Positions 1 through 7,766 of a stretch of 18,719 nt of DNA are shown one piece after another. The position numbers and the translations under genes were made by a program. How positions within the stretch are numbered: position 1 is the first letter of the stretch; each line of letters starts with the position of its first letter. Below the pieces are notes generated by a model, which worked only from the letters and a program-made list of their open reading frames with translations, was not told where the DNA came from and ran no database searches. Origin of the DNA: CAZGXM01 sp964529795 (GTDB taxonomy: Bacteria; Bacillota; JADQBR01); NCBI GenBank assembly GCA_964529795.1, contig CAZGXM010000056.1, positions 1 to 18,719 on the forward strand, read 5' to 3'.

Positions 1-948
1 GTCTTTACCAACGGTATTGAATGGCTGGGAAAAAAATTAAATCTTTCGGAGGGGGCGGTGGGCAGCATTCTGGCTGCGGTGGGAACAGCTCTCCCGGAAA
101 CCATGATACCGGTGATTGCCATTCTCTTCGGACCGGGTGCTGAGGGACATGAAATCGGCATTGGGGCGATACTGGGTGCACCGTTTATGCTGGGAACCCT
201 GGCGTTTTTTCTGGTGGGTGTTGCTGCCATTGTCTATAATGGACGCCGTCAAAATACCGGTGTGATGAAAGTGGATATTTTGACCATGTCCAGAGATTTG
301 GGTTTCTTTTTGATAGTTTATACGATTGCTGTCCTGGCCTCTTTCCTGCCTACTCACACCCTGAAATTATTCGTCATTATATTCCTGGTAGCTGCTTATG
401 GTTATTACGTCTGGCAGACATTGACCAAAGGGGATGATTTGGAAGAGGACCATGACTTGAGCCCGTTATTCTTCAGCAGGAAAACAGGTGCCCCCTCGAT
501 ACGGATTGTCGTCCTCCAGGTTTTCACTGCATTGGCCTTGATTATTATCGGTGCGCGGGTATTTGTGGGTAGTATTGAGCACCTGGCTGAAATAATCGAC
601 ATACCGCAGTTTGTACTGGCCTTGATAATCGCACCGATTGCCACAGAACTGCCGGAAAAGTTTAACAGCATCATTTGGGTCAGCAAGGGCAAGGATACTT
701 TGGCTTTGGGTAATATCACCGGCGCCATGGTGTTTCAGAGTTCATTGATCCCCGCTTTGGGGATAGCTTTAACAGACTGGAATCTGACTTTTACGGCGTT
801 AATCAGTGTGGTACTGGTGCTGGTATCGGCGTTTGTTGTTTACCTGCAGTTGCGCCTGAAAAGATATATTACACCCTATTTCTTGATGACCGGAGGCTTT
901 TTTTACCTGATTTTTGCGCTGCTGGTGGTTACAGGAGTTGTCCGCTAG
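1..948 (+). CDS. Na+/Ca2+ exchanger (CaCA) family membrane protein, 5' end outside window
   Basis: Cation antiporter-type integral membrane protein of the sodium/calcium exchanger family, probably exchanging Ca2+ or another cation for Na+ or H+ across the cytoplasmic membrane. The reading frame is open from base 1 (VFTNGIEWLGKKLNLSEGAV...), so the GTG at 58 is an internal codon and the true start lies left of the window. Both alpha-repeats are visible: GTALPET early (near base 85-105) and ATELPEK in the second half (near base 640-660), the paired Glu-containing ion-binding motifs of this family. Several hydrophobic segments flank them, and a charged loop (KGDDLEEDHDL) separates the two halves. 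A terminator follows 24 bases after the stop. Ion specificity cannot be read from the sequence. Family call is firm. Confidence 0.88.
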   Translation, partial: VFTNGIEWLGKKLNLSEGAVGSILAAVGTALPETMIPVIAILFGPGAEGHEIGIGAILGAPFMLGTLAFFLVGVAAIVYNGRRQNTGVMKVDILTMSRDLGFFLIVYTIAVLASFLPTHTLKLFVIIFLVAAYGYYVWQTLTKGDDLEEDHDLSPLFFSRKTGAPSIRIVVLQVFTALALIIIGARVFVGSIEHLAEIIDIPQFVLALIIAPIATELPEKFNSIIWVSKGKDTLALGNITGAMVFQSSLIPALGIALTDWNLTFTALISVVLVLVSAFVVYLQLRLKRYITPYFLMTGGFFYLIFALLVVTGVVR

Positions 949-971
949 TACACAAAATTTTCAATAATCCC

Positions 972-1007
972 ACACTGCCTGTTTTGCGCAGGTAGTGTTT
1001 TATTTTT
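972..1007 (+). terminator. Rho-independent terminator after the exchanger gene
   Basis: ACACTGCCTG at 972-981 pairs with CAGGTAGTGT at 989-998 (10 bp with one G-T wobble) around a 7-base loop. It runs directly into a T-rich tail (TTTTATTTTTT). It ends the exchanger transcript and isolates it from the ridA-type cassette downstream. Confidence 0.85.
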
Positions 1008-1246
1008 TGCAAAGGAATTTTATTACATAAACAGGTATACATGAAATCATACTATTAAAAAGAAAAGAAGCGATTTATGCCGGACACAGACCCGTACCGG
1101 GCGGGAATGTTTAAAAAGAATGAAAGAGTCAGTGGTTTGGAGAGAGGGTTGGAACCGGGCGTGGAGTTTCGTTGCAGTAAGCCAGGTGTATAGAGCAATG
1201 AATTAAGCAAGACGACAAATACAGAAGTTTCATAAAGACATTATGA
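1008..1246 (+). other. Intergenic leader upstream of the RidA cassette, no gene seen
   Basis: This 240-base stretch has no convincing ORF. It is purine-rich and contains a short CCCG/CGGG hairpin near 1088-1098. There is also a sequence around 1145-1165 that faintly recalls T-box and sigma-54 elements, but both matches fail on inspection. No good -35/-10 pair was found, although a promoter for the four-gene cassette must lie here or upstream. It is long enough for a regulatory leader. Confidence 0.4.
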
Positions 1247-1262
1247 AAGGAGGAAAAGATGA

Positions 1263-1721
1263 GTGTCTTATGAAGCAAAAGTCAAGGAACTGGGTTTGGC
1301 TATCCCCGAAGCCCCCAAACCGGTGGCTACTTACGTGCCGGCGGTTAAGGTGGATAACTACGTGTACACTTCCGGACAAATCCCTTTTGTTGACGGACAG
1401 CTCAAGTATAAAGGAAAATTGGGAAAAGAACTGACATTGGAACAGGGTTACGAGGCAGCAAAAATCTGTGTCTTAAACTGCCTGGCGGTAGTAAAAGGGC
1501 AGGTGGGTTCTCTGGACAACATCGACCGGATTGTAAAAGTGACCGGGTTTGTCAATAGTGCCCCCAACTTTACCGATCAGCCCAAAGTAATCAACGGCGC
1601 TTCCGAACTGCTGGGGGATATTTTCGGTGAAAGCGGGCAGCATGTCAGGGCGGCGGTAGGGGTAAACGAGCTGCCTGTGAATGCTGCAGTTGAAGTGGAA
1701 ATGATTGTAAAAGTGAAATAA
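1263..1721 (+). CDS. RidA/YjgF/UK114 family enamine/imine deaminase
   Basis: RidA-family proteins are small trimeric cytosolic enzymes that hydrolyse reactive enamine/imine intermediates, such as 2-aminoacrylate released by PLP enzymes, to keto acids and ammonia. The 152-residue protein shows the conserved YTSGQIP segment near residue 36, a central LDNIDRIVKVTGFV strand-helix, and near the C-terminus HVRAAVGVNELP, holding the Arg that binds the substrate carboxylate. Length and the YVPAVKV.NYVYTSGQ start fit the longer RidA subgroup rather than classical 125-residue RidA. The start is GTG at 1263, placed 9 bases after AAGGAGG (1247-1253); the nearby ATG at 1260 opens only a four-codon frame. 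It is first in a four-gene cassette, 19 bases before a PLP enzyme, which strongly suggests it detoxifies or finishes that enzyme's product. Confidence 0.9.
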   Translation: MSYEAKVKELGLAIPEAPKPVATYVPAVKVDNYVYTSGQIPFVDGQLKYKGKLGKELTLEQGYEAAKICVLNCLAVVKGQVGSLDNIDRIVKVTGFVNSAPNFTDQPKVINGASELLGDIFGESGQHVRAAVGVNELPVNAAVEVEMIVKVK

Positions 1722-1740
1722 ACACAGGAGGTAAAACATT

Positions 1741-3201
1741 ATGGCTTATAAATATAAATTTCAGATGTATAAAAACTTGCATGCCAATATTGCCAACATT
1801 TATGCCGAGGTCAGAAAGGCAGCGGATGATCTGGGGATTCCTAATGAACTGCGAGGCAAATTCGGGCTTACCGGGGCAATCTCCGGTTGCCCTGCACCAC
1901 TGCGCAAGGACATTTTGGCAGCCAGTGAAAGTGGCGCCAGGGAAGTTATTCCTCTGGCAAAACTGATGGACCAGATTCGCGAACTGGTAAAAGAGGTTTA
2001 CGGCGATGAGTACGATGCGGCTGCCACCAGCACCTGTGAGGCGGCGGTCTGGGTAACCTTTGACGCCTTATTTACGCCACCCATGCAAGGGCGAGGGGAT
2101 AATTACCGTGCCCGTTATATTGCTCCCTATGAAAAATACCTGCATCACCAGGGCAGCTATGGTCGTCCATTCCCGGGACGGTTTAAAGATATTTTTGCGG
2201 ACCGGGGTTCAATTCCCGGTGAATTGGGTTTTTACGGCAAACGGCAGAACAATACCGATACGGTAATTGTACCCCTGGAAGGCGCGGACTACAGTGTGCA
2301 CGGTATCAAGTATCACCCGGTACCGTTTTTGACCGGCGTGGACCCCGAAGCGTCCATTGAAAAAATGGCCCTGCATGCAGAAATTCATGAAAGCATGCTC
2401 ACCGGCTTCACTTCTTTGGGTTATGAGACCCCTGGCTATGGTTACGGTGCCAAGGATGAGGACGGTACACCGCTGCTGCAAAAATATATTGCCGACCTGG
2501 CACACTCTTATGATATACCTTACGTGGTGGACAATGCCTGGGGACTGCCTTTTGTGGGACATGACCCGAGAAAAACCGGTGCGGACGTGGTGGTTTACAG
2601 TATGGATAAGGCTACCGGTTCAGCAACCAGCGGTTTGATAATCGGTAAGGAAGAATTCATGGTCCCTATTCGCAGGGCGCTGGGGATGCAAGGTGACCGC
2701 TGGGGAACCCCCGGTTCCTACGGCAAGGCTGCTTACGTTACCTTTGACCCGGGTAAAGAAGCCTTGCTCACCCAAGTACAGGCGTTAAAGGTTCTTAAGG
2801 ATAACCCGGAAGTACTGACCAAGCCTGTTGACGATTTGGAACGTATTGTCAAGGAAGAATTTGAACAGTTGGACCCGAAACTGCGTGAGGGAATTTTAAT
2901 CTCCAAATCCTATAATTCCACGGCAGTAGAGGTTAACTACGAAGGAACCTGGAAGAACAGTAAGATGGGAATACCCGTTTTCTCAATCGAGGATATGTAT
3001 GCCGGTACCAACCTGATGCAGACCGGACTCAGTCAAATGGGTGTTATTCCCACGGTGGCCTATGACGACAATATTTATATTTCCACCGGTTTGGGGACAA
3101 CCGATGAAGACGGTCAATTAAGAGAAGATGTCACCCGCTATGGTATTAAAGCGCTGGTTAAGCTCATTGAAATCATCTGCCACTACGCGGGTATTTTATA
3201 A
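1741..3201 (+). CDS. PLP-dependent fold-type-I enzyme, SelA/DgaE-like, substrate unknown
   Basis: A 486-residue pyridoxal-phosphate enzyme of fold type I. Visible cofactor signatures are TSTCEA (96-101, phosphate cup position), YVVDNAWG with Asp264 (pyridine-nitrogen aspartate), and YSMDKATGSATSGLIIG with Lys290 as predicted Schiff-base lysine. The S-x-D-K-x-x-G...G-x-I-x-G pattern is reminiscent of SelA, DgaE and related lyases. It is not SelA itself: the N-terminal region and insert between residues 110 and 250 look different, and no tRNA-binding domain is evident. A G/Y-rich segment (YETPGYGYGAKDEDG) precedes the Asp264 strand. RBS AGGAGG lies about 10 bases before ATG 1741. Its place between RidA and an FAD protein argues for a lyase or eliminating enzyme yielding an enamine; this is inference. 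Tyrosine phenol-lyase/tryptophanase-like chemistry is an alternative. Confidence 0.72.
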   Translation: MAYKYKFQMYKNLHANIANIYAEVRKAADDLGIPNELRGKFGLTGAISGCPAPLRKDILAASESGAREVIPLAKLMDQIRELVKEVYGDEYDAAATSTCEAAVWVTFDALFTPPMQGRGDNYRARYIAPYEKYLHHQGSYGRPFPGRFKDIFADRGSIPGELGFYGKRQNNTDTVIVPLEGADYSVHGIKYHPVPFLTGVDPEASIEKMALHAEIHESMLTGFTSLGYETPGYGYGAKDEDGTPLLQKYIADLAHSYDIPYVVDNAWGLPFVGHDPRKTGADVVVYSMDKATGSATSGLIIGKEEFMVPIRRALGMQGDRWGTPGSYGKAAYVTFDPGKEALLTQVQALKVLKDNPEVLTKPVDDLERIVKEEFEQLDPKLREGILISKSYNSTAVEVNYEGTWKNSKMGIPVFSIEDMYAGTNLMQTGLSQMGVIPTVAYDDNIYISTGLGTTDEDGQLREDVTRYGIKALVKLIEIICHYAGIL

Positions 3202-3270
3202 GTAGTGTTTCAAGACAATATTTGGCTGAGTTTTTTAGATATTGAATTTTTCCCAAAAAGGAGGATTTAA

Positions 3271-4557
3271 ATGCCAACAGTTGTAATAGTAGGAGGTGGC
3301 TGGGCCGGCTGTGCCGCCAGTCTTGCCGCCAAAAAAGCCGGTGCTGATGAAGTGACGGTTTTGGAGCGGACAGACATGTTGCTGGGAACCGGACTGGTAG
3401 GCGGAATTATGCGCAACAACGGGCGTTTTACCGCTACCGAAGAAATGTTGGCCATGGGCGGTGGGGACCTTTTTCAGGTGGCCGACGAAAATGCCCGGCA
3501 CGCCAATATTGATTTTCCGGGACATAAGCATGCCACCCTTTACGACGTGGCTAAGATTGAGCCGGCAGTAAAGAAACGGCTGCAGTTTGCAGGGGTGGAT
3601 ATAAAGACCAACACCAGGATAAAGGGAGTGGAAACTGACGGCAAGAGAATTGTTGCGGTGGTAGCCGAAAATGGCGACCGTTACGAGGCGGATGTTTTTG
3701 TGGAAACCACCGGTACATCCGGGCCGCCGGGAAACTGTTCCAAGTACGGTAATGGCTGTGCCATGTGTATTTACCGCTGTCCTACCTTCGGACCGCGCAT
3801 CAGTGTGGCGGCAAAAGCCGGGGCGGAAGAATTTATGGGCAAGAAGGCCGACGGCTCCATAGGGGCCATGAGCGGTTCGTGCAAACTGTACAAAGAGTCT
3901 CTTGCCGACGAAATCGTGCAAAAGTTAAATGAGACCGGTGTGGCGGTTATTCCCATTCCCAAGGAACTGCAAAAAGGAGAAGAAATACTGGCCACCAAGG
4001 CCTGCCAGCAGTATGCGTTAAAGGAGTTTGCAGAAAATGTTATTTTACTGGATACCGGACATGCAAAACTGATGTCACCCTTTTATCCGTTGGATAGCTT
4101 GCGTAAAATCCCCGGCTTTGAAAATGCCCGTTTTGAGGATCCATATGCCGGGGGCATCGGTAATTCCATGCGTTACCTGGCCATATCTTACCGTGATAAC
4201 GTCTTAAAAGTTGAAGGGCTGGAAAACCTGTTTTGTGGCGGTGAGAAAGCCGGCTTGCTGGTTGGCCATACGGAAGCCATTGTTACCGGTACTTTGGCCG
4301 GGCACAATGCTGTCCGTTATGCTGTGGGAAAAGATCTCTTAACCTTGCCTGACACATTGGCTGTAGGTGATGCCATCAGCCATGTGGGACAGCAGATGCG
4401 AACGGAAGAGGGTATTACTAAAAAGTATACTTTTTCCGGTGCTGTTTACTTTAACAGAATGAAGAGGAAAAACCTCTATACTACTGATACAGAAGCGATA
4501 GGGAAGCGGGTTGAAGACGCAGGTTTGGCCAATATATTCAGTCAAACGGTAGTATAG
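3271..4557 (+). CDS. FAD-dependent oxidoreductase with a C-x6-C-x2-C-x3-C cluster
   Basis: A 428-residue flavoprotein with an N-terminal Rossmann dinucleotide site (VVIVGGGWAGCAAS, residues 4-17, then acidic VTVLER) and a C-terminal FAD-closing segment (LFCGGEKAGLLVGHTEAI) resembling that of the MnmG/TrmFO and FAD-dependent dehydrogenase superfamily. Residues 156, 163, 166 and 170 are cysteines in C-x6-C-x2-C-x3-C spacing followed by Pro, with another Cys at 204 (GSCKLY). This could ligate an Fe-S cluster or form a redox disulfide. It is too short and lacks the C-terminal region expected of MnmG. RBS AAGGAGG precedes the ATG. It lies third in the RidA-PLP-FAD-transporter cassette, so it probably oxidises or reduces the cassette's substrate or product rather than modifying tRNA. 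Superfamily firm, reaction unknown. Confidence 0.75.
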   Translation: MPTVVIVGGGWAGCAASLAAKKAGADEVTVLERTDMLLGTGLVGGIMRNNGRFTATEEMLAMGGGDLFQVADENARHANIDFPGHKHATLYDVAKIEPAVKKRLQFAGVDIKTNTRIKGVETDGKRIVAVVAENGDRYEADVFVETTGTSGPPGNCSKYGNGCAMCIYRCPTFGPRISVAAKAGAEEFMGKKADGSIGAMSGSCKLYKESLADEIVQKLNETGVAVIPIPKELQKGEEILATKACQQYALKEFAENVILLDTGHAKLMSPFYPLDSLRKIPGFENARFEDPYAGGIGNSMRYLAISYRDNVLKVEGLENLFCGGEKAGLLVGHTEAIVTGTLAGHNAVRYAVGKDLLTLPDTLAVGDAISHVGQQMRTEEGITKKYTFSGAVYFNRMKRKNLYTTDTEAIGKRVEDAGLANIFSQTVV

Positions 4558-4573
4558 CAAAGGAGGTTTTTGA

Positions 4574-5971
4574 ATGCCGCAATTGAGTATTCTTCACTGG
4601 ATTTACTTTTTGGTGATGCTGGTGGTGCTGATAGTAATGGTTATGCGCAGGGACACCGTTTTACCATGCCTGCTTGGCCTGTTGCTATTCGGCTGGGTTG
4701 CTAAGGGCAGTGTGGCTGGTGCGGTTTCTACGGTATTTAATGCTCTAATCGTTTCAGGAGGGCAGTTTTGGAGCATTATCGTGGTAATTTCCCTGGTTGT
4801 AGCCATGTCCAAGGTATTATCCGACCTGGGAGCCGATTACCTCATCATGCAACCGGCAGCCAAACTTATGGTAAACGCCGATGTAGCTTTTTGGGTGTTG
4901 GGTATCGGGATGTTGATTGTCTCCTGGTTTGTCTGGCCCACACCGGCGGTGGCCCTGATCGGGGCAATTATGCTGCCGGTGGCAATCCGCGCCGGTTTAC
5001 CCAGTATCGGCGCGGCAATATCCATGAATATTTTTGGCCATGGTTTAGCACTGTCCACTGATTATATCATTCAAGGTGCGCCGGGTTTAACCGCCGTATC
5101 GGCAGGTTTTCCCAAGGAAATCGGGGCATTGGGGGTGATCCGGCCCAGCATTCCCCTGTTCATTACCATGGCAGTAGTCACTACCATCCTGGCATATTTG
5201 ACCGCCAAAAAGAGTATCAGGGAAGAACATGAAAAGCACGAGGAGGAAAGAAGGCGCTTCGCCGAAGAGGAGGCGAAAAAGGAAGCCCGGGCATTCACCA
5301 TGTCCGCATACCTGACGGCCATACTGGTTCCCATTGCTTTCGGTTTCGATGTTGTTGCCTTGCTGGTATATGATTTGAAAGGCGGTGAGGCCACGGCGCT
5401 TGTTGGCGGCACGGCGGCATTTGTCATGGCTTTCGGGGCCATATCGCAGTTCGGCTTGGATTCCCTGGAGAAAATTACCGACTACGTTCGCGATGGGTTT
5501 ATGTTCGGGATAAAAATATTTGCACCGGTGATTGTCATCGCTGGGTTCTTTTTCCTGGGATCAACGGAAATTGCCCCACAAATTTTGGGGGTGGAAAAGT
5601 TTCCCGGCCTGTTAACCGACTTGGGTAATGCTTTGGCAAGTATAGTTCCCTTGTCCAGGATACCAGTTGCCTTTATCCAACTGGTTATCGGCGCCATAAC
5701 CGGGTTGGACGGCTCGGGTTTTTCAGGATTACCGCTGGTCGGGTCGCTGTCCCAGACATTCAGTACCGCAGTGAGTGTGGATAAAGGTACCCTGGCTGCC
5801 CTGGGCCAATTTTCTTCGGTCTGGATTGGCGGGGGCACGGTGGTACCCTGGGGTCTCATTCCCGTTGCAGCTATCTGTGGCGTGGAGCCAATGGAACTGG
5901 CGCGGAGAAATTTCTGGCCGGTTGTGATCGGGTTAGTGGTGACAACGGTCGTAGCCATAGTGATAATGTGA
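4574..5971 (+). CDS. Polytopic secondary transporter, probably for the cassette's organic substrate
   Basis: A 465-residue, strongly hydrophobic protein with roughly 10-12 membrane segments. One long charged cytoplasmic loop (about residues 212-241, Glu/Lys/Arg-rich, coiled-coil-like) splits it into two halves, as in many ion-transporter-superfamily permeases. Conserved-looking Gly/Pro motifs include WPTPAVALIGAIMLP in the first half and ITGLDGSGFSGLPLVG in the second, possible substrate or cation re-entrant loops. GntP/CitMHS-like permeases are the nearest families I can suggest, but I do not recognise it with confidence. RBS AAAGGAGG lies 6 bases before the ATG and only 16 bases separate it from the FAD gene, so it is co-transcribed. 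It probably imports the amino compound handled by the upstream enzymes. Confidence 0.68.
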   Translation: MPQLSILHWIYFLVMLVVLIVMVMRRDTVLPCLLGLLLFGWVAKGSVAGAVSTVFNALIVSGGQFWSIIVVISLVVAMSKVLSDLGADYLIMQPAAKLMVNADVAFWVLGIGMLIVSWFVWPTPAVALIGAIMLPVAIRAGLPSIGAAISMNIFGHGLALSTDYIIQGAPGLTAVSAGFPKEIGALGVIRPSIPLFITMAVVTTILAYLTAKKSIREEHEKHEEERRRFAEEEAKKEARAFTMSAYLTAILVPIAFGFDVVALLVYDLKGGEATALVGGTAAFVMAFGAISQFGLDSLEKITDYVRDGFMFGIKIFAPVIVIAGFFFLGSTEIAPQILGVEKFPGLLTDLGNALASIVPLSRIPVAFIQLVIGAITGLDGSGFSGLPLVGSLSQTFSTAVSVDKGTLAALGQFSSVWIGGGTVVPWGLIPVAAICGVEPMELARRNFWPVVIGLVVTTVVAIVIM

Positions 5972-5990
5972 AAAACCACCTGTAAACCAA

Positions 5991-6015
5991 GTACCCCGCT
6001 CTTATGGCGGGGTAC
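5991..6015 (+). terminator. Hairpin after the cassette, terminator-like but with a poor T-tract
   Basis: GTACCCCGC (5991-5999) and GCGGGGTAC (6007-6015) form a perfect 9-bp, GC-rich stem with a 7-base loop 20 bases after the transporter stop. Only AAATTATC follows instead of a run of T, so it may stabilise the mRNA 3' end or terminate weakly. Confidence 0.55.
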
Positions 6016-6210
6016 AAATTATCTAGCAGACCTCAAGACGCCTTTCATTACTAAGTGCCGGAGAGGGGTTTATTTATGCTTTATTCAACGGGCAAATGTG
6101 TCAGGGAGTTAAGGAGTCTTCATTGAATTAATCTTTTTCTTTTAAAGCAGGACTTTTACCGGGGAAATAGAATATCATGATAATGACATAGCTAGAAGGA
6201 GCGCTTGCCA

Positions 6211-6879
6211 TTGTCTTTACCCGTGATATTCATTACAGCATTTTTTATTGCGTTTTCCGGTGCAGTGGTACCCGGCCCTTTGCTAACCGTAACTATAGTG
6301 GAAACTACTCGAAAAGGTATACTTGCCGGCCCGTTGCTGATAGTTGGTCATGGTCTACTGGAAGTTATGATGGTTATCGGGTTGATGTTTGGCTTGGGAG
6401 AAGTGCTGACCAGTGAGATGGCCGGTGCCGTGTTAAGCATAATTGGCGGCGCAGTGCTTTTCTGGATGGGATGGGGCATAGTCAGCGGCACCCTGAAAGG
6501 TAAATTTTCTGTCACTGCGGATGTGTCCGGAGAACCAACCGCTCGCGGTAAAAGTGCTTTTTCGCTGACAATACTGGGAATGGTTATTAGTGTAGCAAAT
6601 CCTTACTGGACTTTGTGGTGGATAACTTTTGGCGCCGGTTTCTTGCAGAAGACTTGGCTCTATGGTTGGATGGGGGCATTTACTTTTTTTACCGGCCATA
6701 TTTTAGCTGACTTTACATGGTATGTGGTTGTGTCCGTGCTTGTGGTAACAGGACAGCGGTTTCTTGCCAGCAAAGCATACCGTTATCTTTTAATTCTATC
6801 CGGCATCTTTTTAAATGTCATGGCGCTGTATTTCATTTACAGCGGAATATTTACCGTGAATTGGCGAGGAGGGTTTTAA
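6211..6879 (+). CDS. LysE/RhtB-type family amino-acid exporter
   Basis: A roughly 222-residue integral membrane protein of the LysE superfamily, exporters of amino acids and related small molecules. The N-terminal signature FSGAVVPGPLLTVTIVETTRKG is the family's conserved PGP-containing first helix and loop. It is followed by five further hydrophobic segments and the typical mid-protein SVANPYWTLWWITFG (NP...WW) motif. Two TTG starts are possible (6205 and 6211); AGAAGGAG ends at 6201, leaving 9 bases to TTG 6211 but only 3 to 6205, so 6211 is preferred. The next gene's RBS overlaps its last codons, so the two are translationally linked. Substrate unknown. Confidence 0.85.
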   Translation: MSLPVIFITAFFIAFSGAVVPGPLLTVTIVETTRKGILAGPLLIVGHGLLEVMMVIGLMFGLGEVLTSEMAGAVLSIIGGAVLFWMGWGIVSGTLKGKFSVTADVSGEPTARGKSAFSLTILGMVISVANPYWTLWWITFGAGFLQKTWLYGWMGAFTFFTGHILADFTWYVVVSVLVVTGQRFLASKAYRYLLILSGIFLNVMALYFIYSGIFTVNWRGGF

Positions 6880-6881
6880 AT

Positions 6882-7244
6882 ATGGAAGCGTATGAAGTGG
6901 CGCATCAATTGGCAAAAGCATTGGCCGACAGTGACGAATACCGGCAGTTTATCGAGGCCAAGGCCAAGGTTGAAGAGGATGAAACCAACATGACATTGCT
7001 GCAGGATTTTCGACGCCGTCAGTTGGAACTGCAAATGGCGCAAATTACCGGCGAGGATATTGACGAAGAGCAGGTGGAACAATTGGAAAAAATGTATCAA
7101 ATGTTGTCCTTGAATAAAAATATCAACGAATATTTGAATGCAGAGTATAGGTTATCCCGATTGATGGCGGATATCCAAAAAATTATCGGTACAGCAGTAA
7201 AGGATTGGTTTGAGTTTGGAGAACCCGAGAGCAGCTTAAATTAG
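6882..7244 (+). CDS. YlbF/YmcA family helical protein
   Basis: A 120-residue, all-helical, highly charged soluble protein of the YlbF/YheA/YmcA family. In Bacillus, YlbF and YmcA with YaaT form a complex affecting RNase Y, competence and sporulation. The pattern MEAYEVAHQLAKALADSDEY...FIEAKAKVEED and the closing LMADIQKIIG are typical of the family. It contains no cysteine, so it cannot supply the Fe-S ligands reported for the Bacillus complex. The ATG at 6882 is chosen because GAGGAGGG lies just before it, inside the 3' end of the exporter gene; the frame is open further upstream but lacks an RBS. The pairing with LysE is probably only transcriptional. Confidence 0.82.
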   Translation: MEAYEVAHQLAKALADSDEYRQFIEAKAKVEEDETNMTLLQDFRRRQLELQMAQITGEDIDEEQVEQLEKMYQMLSLNKNINEYLNAEYRLSRLMADIQKIIGTAVKDWFEFGEPESSLN

Positions 7245-7276
7245 GTTTGCGTTATTTTCTTTTCTAGCCAAAATAA

Positions 7277-7291
7277 TGGTAATGGTTACTA
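7277..7291 (+). promoter_or_regulatory. Candidate PerR box upstream of perR
   Basis: TGGTAAT-G-GTTACTA is an imperfect 7-1-7 inverted repeat (5 of 7 positions symmetrical), the layout of PerR/Fur operators. It lies 16 bases before the perR ATG, where autoregulation is usual. The match to the consensus arm TTATAAT is only partial. Confidence 0.45.
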
Positions 7292-7307
7292 ATAAGGGGC
7301 ATTTTTC

Positions 7308-7691
7308 ATGGCAAAACAACGCATGACCAAACAGAAAAAATTGATATTGGACATTGTCAAGGGGACTACCTCGCATCCAACTGCTGATTGGGTTTACCAG
7401 GAAGCGAAAAAGGTCATGCCCAATATCAGCCTGGGAACGGTTTACCGTAATTTGCGGTTTCTGGTGGAAATGGGCGAAATAATGGAGTTAAACTATGCAA
7501 GTTCTTTCAGCCGTTTTGACGGTAATCCACACAATCACTACCATTTTGTCTGCCAGAGCTGCGGTGAAGTCTCCGATGTGGAACTGTCAAAGGATATTGA
7601 CCTTAGTTCCTTGGTAGAAGCCCGGGATTTACTGGTTCAGTCACACCGTTTGGAATTTTACGGGTTATGCTGCAAATGTAAAAACAACTAA
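7308..7691 (+). CDS. perR: PerR, peroxide-sensing Fur-family repressor
   Basis: A 127-residue Fur-superfamily metalloregulator. Fe/Mn-bound PerR represses peroxide-defence genes and is inactivated by H2O2 oxidation of histidines. All five regulatory-site residues of Bacillus PerR can be aligned: His23 in SHPTAD (H37), Asp71 in SRFD (D85), His77 and His79 in HNHYHF (H91/H93), and Asp90 in CGEVSD (D104); the last, Asp rather than Glu, separates PerR from Fur. The structural zinc cysteines are 82/85 and 121/124. The recognition helix is ISLGTVYRNLRFL (40-52). Shorter at the N-terminus than Bacillus PerR (127 versus 145). A candidate PerR box precedes it and bacillithiol genes follow, fitting a thiol/peroxide stress locus. 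Confidence 0.87.
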   Translation: MAKQRMTKQKKLILDIVKGTTSHPTADWVYQEAKKVMPNISLGTVYRNLRFLVEMGEIMELNYASSFSRFDGNPHNHYHFVCQSCGEVSDVELSKDIDLSSLVEARDLLVQSHRLEFYGLCCKCKNN

Positions 7692-7715
7692 ACCGGGGGT
7701 TTTATCCTCGGTTTT
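7690..7715 (+). terminator. Terminator overlapping the perR stop codon
   Basis: AAACCGGGG (7690-7698) pairs with CCTCGGTTT (7706-7714), one wobble, followed by TTTTACCTTTA. The stem starts within the TAA stop. The T-tract is moderate, and bshC starts only 52 bases later without a clear promoter, so read-through into bshC is likely. Confidence 0.7.
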
Positions 7716-7766
7716 ACCTTTATCGGCTGAAATTTACAGTTTGGGATTCCGGAGGAGAGAAAAATT

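Noticed and set aside
58..948. Start of the exchanger gene at GTG 58
   Set aside because: The frame is open back to base 1 with family-like sequence, and no internal start is needed; the gene is cut by the window edge.
1143..1165. T-box-like GGGTTGGAACCGGGCG before the RidA gene
   Set aside because: The T-box core AGGGTGGNACCGCG is broken by an inserted T and a changed end. No terminator/antiterminator pair or specifier stem is visible, and the gene is not a synthetase.
1162..1176. Sigma-54-like TGG...TTGCA
   Set aside because: Only 9 bases separate GG and GC instead of the required 10, and the CAC of the -24 box is missing; no enhancer-binding regulator is nearby.
1741..3201. PLP enzyme as selenocysteine synthase SelA
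   Set aside because: Shares the D-K-x-x-G lysine motif, but the N-terminal region differs and there is no selB or selC nearby; the catabolic neighbours argue against it.
3235..3921. 228-codon ORF on the minus strand
   Set aside because: Lies wholly antisense to the FAD protein, has no RBS or family resemblance; it is a shadow of a well-supported gene. Other antisense ORFs across the window were dropped for the same reason.
6076..6126. 16-codon ORF before the LysE-type gene
   Set aside because: Although GAGAGGGG precedes it, the peptide is very short, of unremarkable composition and without a promoter or leader function that can be argued.
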